From Diphasiastrum complanatum (taxonomy: Eukaryota > Streptophyta > Lycopodiopsida > Lycopodiales > Lycopodiaceae), in the NCBI GenBank assembly GCA_029204225.1, contig CM055097.1:55859793-55923792 (forward strand): 64,000 bases of DNA, written 5' to 3'. The position numbers and the translations under genes were made by a program. Shown one piece after another: positions 56,347 through 64,000 of this stretch. A model generated the notes under the pieces. The model did not search any database. It saw nothing but the letters and a program-made list of their open reading frames with translations, and was not told the origin of the DNA. Each line of letters starts with the position of its first letter. Position 1 is the stretch's first letter.

Positions 56347-57370
56347 TCATAGTTCTCCCTGGTTAAATGATCCTGGAAAGTCATCTATATCGCGGCTCTC
56401 CATCAATCTCTCAAACCACTTAGGGAGCTTTCTGTCAGGTGATCGGCTTCTTGGTGAAAATGTATCCCACAGTACATCCTTCTCCTTGCATTTGTCACCT
56501 GCAATTTCAATCCTTCTTGCACCAAAAGGTTTGTCCCTACCTCTCCAATCTGTTTCATGAGGTTGAGTAGTAGTATCTTGAGATGTATCCTCATGTTCAT
56601 CACTCGGAAGGTCAATGAATGGATCATCATCAGGTGGTATCCTCACTATACCATTTTTCCTAGTGGATGTGTCTGTCTTCTCAGCATCTTCATCTTCATA
56701 CATCTTGGATTCATCAAAGATAACATCTCGGCTTATATGGATTTTGATTTCGACTGGATCAAAACATCTATAGCCCTTCACGCGATCATCATATCCTAAG
56801 AATATGCACTTGATAGCTTTTACATCAAGTTTACGTCTTTCTTCCTTAGGAATATGTACAAAGGCCTTACATCCAAAGATTCGCAAGTGGTTCACCTTTG
56901 GCTTTTTCTTTGTGAATGCTTCCTCAGGTGTAATTTTTGGTATGGCAATGGTAGGACTTCTATTTTGAAGATAGACTATTGTGCTACATGCTTCTGACCA
57001 AAAATCTTTTGGTAATTTCATCTCAACTAGCATAGATCTGGCACTTTCCACAATCGTACGATTTTTGCGCTCAGCTACACCATTGAGAGCAGGAGTATGA
57101 GCTTGCGTAAATTGTCTTTTAATCCCACATTGATCACAAAGATCATTTAAGTCATTAGACTTATACTCACCTCCACTATCTGATCTTAGGACTTTGATCT
57201 TCTTACTTGTCTGATTTTCGACCAAGTTTTTGAAGTTCTTGAAGTTATCAAAAGCATCTGATTTCTTCTTCAAGAAGTAGATCCACGTCTTACGTGACAT
57301 ATCATCAATAAAGGTCATGAAATAGAAGGCTTTTCCTAAGGACATGGTCCTCATAGGCCCGCATAAATCT
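56347..57370 (-). pseudogene. Copia F integrase, long open frame
   Basis: The 335-codon frame from 57354 includes FYFMTFIDDMSRKTW, second catalytic Asp in VLRSDSGGEYKS and catalytic Glu in LNGVAERKNRTI. It continues to NHLRIFGCKAFVHIPKEERR, the IFLGYDDRVKGYRC segment and an acidic C-terminal linker. The first catalytic Asp lies just upstream in HTDLCGP (about 57375-57350), in the same frame once the start is ignored. So the full triad is visible without a stop between the three. The domain appears intact, but the element as a whole is not. Confidence 0.87.
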
Positions 57371-57377
57371 GTGTGGA

Positions 57378-58007
57378 TTAAATCCAGATGTTCTTTGCTC
57401 TTGCAACACCCCCTTTATTGAACTTATCTCGATGCTGCTTCCCATATATACAAGATTCGCACATCGATTTCAAGTGATCTTCTATTGTAGGCAGTCCTGT
57501 TACCATCTCCAATTTTCTCATCAAACTGAGGCTTCCGAAGTTCAAGTGACCAAGCCTCTTGTGCCACAACTCAGTTTGTGAAGGAACGGATGATATAAGT
57601 CCATGTTGCCCCTTGATTGTAGCATTCAACCTGTACAATTTTGTATTGGGCTCTCTTACTCCATTCGCAATAACTTTGAACTTTTGGTTCGCATCCTTCA
57701 CAAAGCAACGATCATGGGCGAATTCTACTTTCAACTTTTGATCAGTAATGACTCCAACATAAAGTAGATTTTTCTTCAAACCTGGTACGTAAAGTACCTC
57801 TCTGATCATCCTGCTTTTGCCATCAGACAGTTGGATTGAAACTGTGCCTATTCCCTTGATCATGCACACTTCACCATTTGCTTGTGAAACAGATGTCCCA
57901 TTATCCAATGCCTTCAAACTACTGAACTAGTTCTTGTTACCTGTCATGTGTCTTGTGGCTCCTTAGTCAATATACATGCTTGATCATCTTGATTAGATGA
58001 CAATGCA
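57378..58007 (-). pseudogene. Copia F protease remnant and pre-integrase domain
   Basis: The frame at 57917-57378 reads VYVPGLKKNLLYVG-type protease tail (seen as EVLYVPGLKKNLLYVG), then TELWHKRLGHLNFGSLSLMR and the zinc-binding stretch CESCIYGKQHRDKF. Upstream, at about 57990-57920, the protease active site is readable but spoiled: Tyr-Ile-Asp, a stop in place of Ser, Gly-Ala-Thr, then RHMTGNKN and a second stop. Sequence similar to Copia F ends at about 58007. Confidence 0.78.
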
Positions 58008-58860
58008 AAAGTAATTTTGAATGGATTAGGAGATGAGTTTTCTAATCTAGTTCAATCTTTTGCTATTCAAGACCAACTTCCATCAATTGAAAATTTGCAT
58101 AATGTCCTTGTGGCCAAGGAGAGTAGGATTCTACACCTCAAAACAAGAATGGGATCCTTATCACTACATAATGGTGATGAGAAAACAAACTTCACATCTA
58201 AAAGGCAAAAAGAAGACTCATCCTTTCAAGAAGATCCAAGGCAAGGAGGCCGAGGCAAAGGATGGAGGATCTACCTCCAAAGGGAAGCAAAAGAACAAAG
58301 CAAAACTAAAGTGTTTCTTTTGTGGGAAGAAAGGACACTTTGCTTCCGAATTCTATAAGAAGAAGAATGCACAAGGGAGTTAAGATCAAGGAAATCTTGC
58401 ACAAGGGGAGGAGGAAGATGATGGTCTCAACACATCCTTGATGGTAGTATCTACACCAACATCAAGCCAAGAGACATGGTGGATTGATAGTGGGGCTAGT
58501 TCCCACATGTCATTCAAAAAGCATTATTTTTCTAATTTACTTTCTTGTAATGATTCTAAGAAATCAATCTACGCTGCTAGTGATCAAGAATGCAAGATAG
58601 ATGGCATAGGATCTATTCCATTATGCTTAGGATCATCTAAGAGGATAGACCTTGATAATGTTTTGTATATTCCATCCATTACAAAAAACTTGCTTAGTGT
58701 TGGTCAATTAATGGACAATGGACTAGATGTACATTTCCAGAATGGAGTGTGTTCCATCTTGAAAAATGATAAGTGCATAGCTAGTGGCATTAAGCAAGGA
58801 AGACTATTTAAGTTGGATGCTAATGTGGCTATTGAAAGTGTGAATATGGTTAAGGAATAG
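58008..58860 (+). pseudogene. Copia G gag end, zinc knuckle and protease
   Basis: Gag (58008-58200) ends with a basic stretch. The knuckle at about 58306 reads CFFCGKKGHFASEF, in which the last Cys has become Phe. A stop and a frame change follow. The protease frame (58438-58860) reads WWIDSGASSHMSFKKHYF with the active site intact, then DLDNVLYIPSITKNLLSVGQ. It is complete to its natural end. Confidence 0.82.
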
Positions 58861-59700
58861 TTGACTCAAGTGGAGCTTTGGCACAAAAGATTGGGCCATC
58901 CTAGTCTTCAATCAATGGAATCCATGGCATCAAAGGAGCTAGCTCTCGGCCAACCAAAAGCTTTCAAGAAGTGTGGCAAAGTGTGTGAGGCATGTGGCCT
59001 TGCAAAGTCACACAAGACTTCCTACAATAGATCTTTAACAAGATCTACCTCACCTTTAGTATATCCATTTGGATGTACATACTTTGTCTCATGAAAGTAA
59101 TGGAGGTGCTTTAATGTATGTGACCTTTATAGATGATTGTACTAGATATACTTGGATTGAATTATTGCCTAAGAAAAGCCTTGTATATGAAGCTTTTGTA
59201 AAGTTTAAGTCTCTAGTGGAAAAGCAACTTAGTTCTTGCATTAAAGTTCTAAGATGTGATAATGGAGGAGAGTATATCTCCAACAAGCTGAGAGACTTTT
59301 GTGAGATCAATGGCATTAAGAGAGAACTCACTTGTCCTTACACCCCCCAACAAAATGGGGTGGCCGAGAGGAAAAATAGGAGTCTTTGTGAATGTGCAAA
59401 GTCTTTAAAACTTGATGCATCTCTACCCCTCACGTTTTGGGGGGAGGCCATAACTTGTGCTAATTACTTATGTAATAGGCTTCCTAGTAGTGCTATTGGT
59501 GGGATCTCACCATTTCAAGCTTTGTTTTTGAAATAAGCCCAATGTAAAAGATTTTAAAGTGTTTGGATGTATATATTATGTCCACATTCCTTTGGAAACA
59601 AGAATGAAAGAAGATGCAACTTCCTTCAAAGGAATATCTGTAGGCTATAGTGAAAATAGCAAGGATATAGGATATTTGATCCTATTTCAAAGAAGTAAAA
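58861..59700 (+). pseudogene. Copia G integrase
   Basis: 58861-59094 holds the pre-integrase domain (VELWHKRLGHPSLQSMESM) and CEACGLAKSHK. One frame shift leads to 59069-59536 with the first catalytic Asp in IHLDVHTLS (altered surroundings), FIDDCTRYTWIELL, KVLRCDNGGEYISNKLRDFC and QNGVAERKNRSLCE. All three catalytic residues can be placed. A stop at 59536 and frame shifts in the segment that follows (to 59700) end the domain. Confidence 0.82.
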
Positions 59701-61290
59701 GTTAGCAAGGATGTCTTATTTGATGAATCTCAAAGTTACAAGTTGTCTCCAAATGCATCTAATCTCTTAGGTGATGAAGATTTTGCAACACCCGATGAGG
59801 AGCCTCTTGAAAATGATATTTTGGAAGATCAAAATCAAGTTCCAAAGGAGCTGAGAAGATCCACAAGGAGCAAGGCCGAGCCTTCAAGGCTCACATACTT
59901 TGATAAAGAGAAGTAAAGGGAAGACACATCTCCTTCTACCTCTTACTCTTTTCTAACCACAATGCTTGAAGAGCCATCATGTTATGAAGATGCAAGTAGA
60001 TCACAAGTTTGGAGAATGCAAGTAGAGTTTGATGCTTTGATAGTAATCAAACTTGGAATCTTGTACACCTTCCATATAGGAAGAAGCCCATTGCATGTAA
60101 GTGGATCTATAGATCAAAGTACAATCAAGATGGATTTATAAGTAAGTACAAAGCTAGATCGGTTGGTAAGGGGTTTCATCAAACTAAAGGCATAGATTAT
60201 GAAGAAACATTTGCTCCTGTAGCAAAGCTTGTAACCATTAGATTGATCATTTGTATTTCTACTTTATTCAACTGGAATCTCTATCAAATGGATGTGACAA
60301 ATGCTTTCTTGAATGGCTACTTGTAGGAGGAAATATACATGTTGCAACCCGAGGGCTTCATCAAGGATGGTGAGGAGGACAAGGTTTGCCACTTAAGGAA
60401 GAGCCTATATGGCTTGAAGCAAGCACCTAGAGCTTGGTACTCTAGGTTGCATGGTTTTCTCTACTCTCTTGGCTTTGTGATTAGCTCTTATGAGCCTTCT
60501 TTGTACATCAAATGTAATGATGGAAAGATCATCATTTTAGTACTTCATATTGATGATGTCATATTGACTGGAAATTATGGTGAAGGCATAAGAAATGTTA
60601 AAGTTTCCTTGTCTAGTGAATTCAAGATGGTAGATCTAGGACTTCTTAAGTTCATACTTGGAATACAAGTCACTAGAGGTAGTGATTTTACTTTTATAAG
60701 TCAATCAAAGTATGCTACTTCCATTCTTGAAAGGTTTGGCATGAAAGATTGTAAAGGGATCGACACCCGTATGGAGCAAGCTTGTAAAGTTACTAATGAT
60801 TGTGTGAAGCATCCTTTGAGGACATCACACTCTTTAGGAAGCCAATAGGCTCCTTAATTTATTTGACAATCACCAGACCAGATTTGAGCTATAGTGTAAG
60901 CAAGTTAAGTTAATATATGCAAGGTCCTTTTATACATCATTGGAAAGTGCCTAGAGAGTGCTAAGATATGTCTCTTCTACTAGATTTTTTGGCATTCTCT
61001 ATCAAGGATTTAACTTGTACTTTTCTTTGTGGAGGAGTGATATCTTGGCTTTCCAAAAAACAAGATCCAATTTCTTTTTTCTCTTGTGAAGCCGAGTACA
61101 AGGCATTGACTTTAACAACCAAAGAACTCCTATGACTAAGAAGACTTTTGGTGGAGCTTCAAGTACTAAAGGCCGAGGAGGTCCCTTGCATTTATTGTGA
61201 CAATCAAGCTTCTCAACAAATTGCTACCAATCCGATCTTCCATGCTAGAACAAAGCATATTGAGATAGCTCATCACTTTGAGATCTTTCT
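59701..61290 (+). pseudogene. Copia G reverse transcriptase and RNase H remains
   Basis: RT pieces: NRKKPIACKWIYR-like region near 60080, TKGIDYEETFAPVAKLVTIR near 60185-60240, QMDVTNAFLNG at 60288, a stop, then the 60339-60848 frame (LRKSLYGLKQAPRAWYSRL, polymerase motif as LHIDDVILT, KFILGIQVTRGSDFTFISQ). RNase H is only fragments: ITRPDLSYSVSKL near 60870-60905, FSCEAEYKALTL near 61080, and YCDNQASQQIATNPIFHART at 61193-61255. It breaks off without a C-terminus. Confidence 0.8.
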
Positions 61291-62010
61291 CATCAGTGTT
61301 TCAGCCATTTTCAGACATTTTCAGTGTTTTGTTAGATTGATTTTAGCTTGATCTACACTAGTGTAAAACTGACCTTTGAGAAGAATCTTGAAAATGGTCA
61401 AATTGGTCAAACTTTGTGTAAATAGATTGGACTTCCATGTGAATGAGTTAATACTCACACATGTCAAGATACCATTCACACGTGTGGATAAGCTTCTAGA
61501 AGGTAAGATAGGAAGATTCCATTAGATCCTATTTTATAGAGAAAATTTCCTATAAATGTGGAAGACTAGCTTTTTGTTTTCTAGCCAAAGAGAATAGTCA
61601 ACTTTGGGAAATGAGCACATATGGCTCCCATTGGTGGATCTGGATGACTAGGCGCTCTTCACACATGTGAAGGCTTGCTGGACAGTACACAACTCGTGGA
61701 TGTACTTGATTTGTCAAGGGATCAACCAAATCAATAACAAGTTGATGTGACATTGGCAAATTCTAGTCTTGGTTGTGTTTTTCACATTTGTCTTGAGTTT
61801 TTATGATTGAAATGCATTTGTAAGCTAATGTACTTTACTCTCTGTAAACATGCTGTACTAGTATTGTCCTCCACACGTGTGAGGTTGCCCATCCATGTTT
61901 TTGATCATTTGATCCATTGCTCTTGCTTAAATCATAGTGTAAAGCATCTAAATCAAGATCTAGCACCTGGAACTTGATAGATCTTTGGATTAAGCAATCA
62001 ATAACTCTTA
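61291..62010. other. Non-coding interval with ACACRTGTG palindromes
   Basis: Holds TCACACATGTCAAG (61452), TTCACACGTGTGGA (61475), TTCACACATGTGAAG (61659) and CCACACGTGTGAGG (61871). Similar palindromes occur at the end of Copia E's LTR (TCACACATGTGAA at 52353) and just inside it (CACGTGTGAAG at 52561). The stretch may be an eroded LTR or leader of the E/G lineage. No gene was seen. Confidence 0.4.
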
Positions 62011-62049
62011 ATGATTAATAAGTACAATCATATTTGTCTTTTTTCTCTG

Positions 62050-62660
62050 AAAATTGACACAAGAAGTCTGAAACATCTTGAGCACACTATACAAAGTGCG
62101 GGATATAGATTCAAGCTACATCTCAAAAGGAAGTTTTACTCCCTCAAGATGATAAAGGACGATTCCCTACATAATCACATCAACCAGTTCAAGAACCTAC
62201 TGAAGCAGATGGCCGTTGTCGGATCTGTCATAGACTATCAAGACGTAGTAATGACATTGCTTTCAAGCTTGCCAAGCTCATACGACAACTGGGTGATGAT
62301 CATTACGACACATCCATATCTGACTCTTTCAAGAGTCATTGCAATGTTGTTGTAGGAAGACACTCGAAGGAACGAAGTCTTGAGTTTTTTGACTGTTGAC
62401 TCTCACGCCTTGTACACCAACAGAGGCTCAACTAGGCAGAAGAAAAAAGGCTCGAAGCCATCAAAACAAAATCATAAGCCGACACAACATCAAGAGCAAT
62501 CGAATTAGTCAATAAAGAAGAAGCTGTTCTACATATACTACAAACATTCCAACCATGAGATCCAATACTGTCGCATACTACAAACAAAGAATAGCAACAA
62601 GGGACAATCAAATCAAATGGCAAATGCAGCTGCAGAAGCATCTCAATCTATTTAAGAGTC
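62050..62660 (+). pseudogene. Copia H gag and zinc knuckle
   Basis: 62011-62355 reads RFKLHLKRKFYSLKMIKDD, HINQFKNLLKQMAVVGSVID and VVMTLLSSLPSSYDNWVM (UBN2). A stop at 62353 follows. The knuckle at about 62524 reads FYIYYKHSNHEIQYC, in which both first Cys ligands have become Tyr. An Asn/Gln/Ala-rich tail follows to 62655. Confidence 0.8.
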
Positions 62661-62727
62661 AGACATCTCGACTATCCTGACAGGAAAGTCGAATTACCTA
62701 TTTGTCAAGACTATCTAATCGGAAAAC

Positions 62728-63609
62728 ATGCTAGAAAATCATTTGGATCAAGCCATCAGCATATTACTAGATGTTGTACTTACAGATATCTGTGGCGTAA
62801 TGCAGAATTCTTCACTGAAGGATGCAAAGTATTTTATAATTTTTATTGATAAATTTTCCATAAGAGCTATGGTGTATTTTATCAAAAAGAAATCAGAAGC
62901 TTTCAATTGTTCAGAATCTTCAAGGAGCATGCAAAGAAAGAGACTGGTAAAACAATCAAAGCCCTGAGGTCAAATAATGGTGGAGAGTACATCTCTACCG
63001 AATTCAAGGAGTATTGCTAGAGTCAAGGCATTGAACAGTAGCTTATCACTCCTTATTCGTCTCAATCTAATAGCTTAGCCGAGAGGAAGAACCGTACCAT
63101 GGTCGAGTCAGCCAAATGCATGCTGGCACGTCTTTGTTGAAGAGTTTTTGGACTGAAGCTGTTTCCATTACAACTTACATCCTAAACAGATGTTCGACCA
63201 TGGCCCTCTCAGGCAAAACATCCCATGAGGTCTGGACAGGCTCTAAGCCTTCATTAAAGAACCTATGAGTACTCGGATGCATCGCTACATGCAAATCTTG
63301 AAGGAGACAAGGAAGAAACTTGACTTCCAAGGTCTCAAGACAATTCTTATCGGATACACTTCATCTGACAACACCTACAAGTTGTACGACCCTGATACCC
63401 AGCAGACTTTGTTCATCAACATGGATACAGTCTTTATCGAGGATCGGTTCGTCGACCTCAAAGACAAGGATAAAGTTCCAAGTGAACCTTCAACACTTGT
63501 CTCAGACACGACAATTCGAGCTTCTGGCTCAAGCATGCCGATAGTTGACCAACTACCCGCCAGTGAGTCAAACGAAGAATCTGCTGACACTCAGCAACGA
63601 CAAATCTGA
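62728..63609 (+). pseudogene. Copia H integrase
   Basis: VVLTDICGVMQNSSLKDAKY holds the first catalytic Asp, and FIIFIDKFSIRAMVYFIKKK follows. The second motif reads ALRSNNGGEYISTEF, so the second catalytic Asp has become Asn. The catalytic Glu remains (LAERKNRTM, about 63075). 63265-63609 is the integrase tail (KLDFQGLKTILIGYTSSDNT, YKLYDPDTQQTLFINMDTVF) with a Ser/Thr-rich linker. Several stops and one frame shift occur in between. Confidence 0.8.
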
Positions 63610-63709
63610 AGATTAGATCATCAACCGACACTTCCTCCAAGAAGATCAAGCTGAGTGCGCACACAGTCCACAAGGTATATTCCTGAGTCTGCCTGCTCTT
63701 TAATACATG

Positions 63710-64000
63710 AAACGACAATTATCGAAGAGGCACTTAGCCAACCAGACTCTGATCTCTGGAGAGAAGCAATGGTCAGAGAGTATTCTTCTTTGATCAAGAA
63801 CCAGACATGATCCTTAGTTGAAGCTCCTGCTGACTACAATCTCATCAACTGAAAATGGGTCTTTAAGATTAAATACAGTGTCAATGGATCGATTCATCAA
63901 AAAAAGGTAAGACTAGTAGCACGAGGATTCACTTATATCCTCAACATTGACTACAATGAGACTTTTAGTCAAATGGTCAAGCATTCATCGATTCGAACTC
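63710..64000 (+). pseudogene. Copia H reverse transcriptase start
   Basis: QPDSDLWREAMVREYSSLIK, a stop in place of the Trp after NQT, then NLIN, a stop, KWVFKIKYSVNGSIHQKK, VRLVARGFTYILNIDYNETF and MVKHSSIRT. This is the normal Copia RT N-terminus with two stops, running out of the window. Confidence 0.82.

Larger units (their letters stand above)
54410..58007 (-). mobile_element. Copia element F, minus strand, 5' end missing
   Basis: Reading from 58007 leftwards: protease remnant, pre-integrase and integrase, RT, RNase H, polypurine tract (54693-54681) and LTR (54680-54410). The integrase and RT are the longest pol frames in the window. Gag, primer site and 5' LTR are missing; the protease remnant joins gag codons of element G at about 58007. 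Position between E and G in the opposite orientation suggests insertion followed by deletion or recombination. Confidence 0.8.
58008..61290 (+). mobile_element. Copia element G, plus strand, both ends missing
   Basis: Starts in mid-gag (VILNGLGDEFSNLVQSFAI) at the F junction and runs through zinc knuckle, protease, integrase, RT and part of RNase H, ending after TKHIEIAHHF near 61285. No LTR or primer site of its own is visible. It belongs to the same lineage as E (shared KKSIY.ASDQECK and VILNGL.DE phrases), but overlaps E in gag and protease, so it is a second copy and not E's continuation. Confidence 0.78.
62011..64000 (+). mobile_element. Copia element H, plus strand, cut by window end
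   Basis: Starts in gag and proceeds through zinc knuckle, integrase and the first part of RT to the window edge. The protease and pre-integrase domains were not found between 62650 and 62740, so a deletion is likely there. No LTR or primer site is visible. Gag phrases match Copia A (VVMTLLSSLPS), so it belongs to that lineage. Confidence 0.78.

Overview
This is a nuclear segment from a land plant, dominated by transposable elements, with three host genes that I can name. The host genes are two NIP-type aquaporins and one EF-hand/TPR protein. The second NIP gene has short GT-AG introns. All retroelements are plant Copia or Gypsy types with tRNA-Met-type primer sites, and the DNA transposons are CACTA (En/Spm) elements. 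The NIP pore-filter residues read Phe-Ala-Ala-Arg. From memory this combination occurs in some moss NIPs and is not the usual seed-plant set, so a seed-free plant (bryophyte, lycophyte or fern) is my best guess. It is not proven.

Layout. 1-1785 and 19531-21571 are the two arms of an inverted duplication. Each arm carries a NIP gene with its 5' flank, and the genes point away from each other. The spacer of about 17.7 kb holds Copia A (minus strand, 1963 to about 12627), interrupted in its 5' LTR by Copia B (7438-12143) with a 5-bp target duplication. It also holds an unidentified coding fragment (12.6-13.0 kb), an 800-bp fold-back repeat (14728-15527), two CACTA-derived pieces (16.5-18.6 kb) and a Gypsy-type LTR (18947-19352). 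The complete NIP gene is 20426-22163.

22-33.5 kb is repeat debris: degenerate tandem repeats, a primer-site/LTR junction at 25.25 kb, a Gypsy relic (26.7-28.8 kb) and Copia C (minus, 29.4-33.4 kb). After a 128-bp (GA)n tract and AT-rich DNA come a degenerate short-motif array (35.5-35.97 kb) and a decayed coding region of unknown identity (36-38.08 kb). A CACTA element follows (about 38.1-43.4 kb) with a crippled TNP2-like transposase and a divergent second gene.

44892-47438 is an intact single-exon gene for an EF-hand/TPR/ZZ-like protein. Beyond it lie a Gypsy-type LTR (50171-50683) and a mosaic of four Copia copies: E (plus), F (minus), G (plus) and H (plus, cut by the window end).

Only the three host genes look functional. 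Every transposon copy carries stops, deletions or lost catalytic residues. No tRNA, rRNA, CRISPR or operon-like system is present, and I found no new multigene system. The most unusual structures are the inverted NIP pair, the fold-back repeat, the unidentified 36-38 kb coding relic and the E/F/G mosaic.
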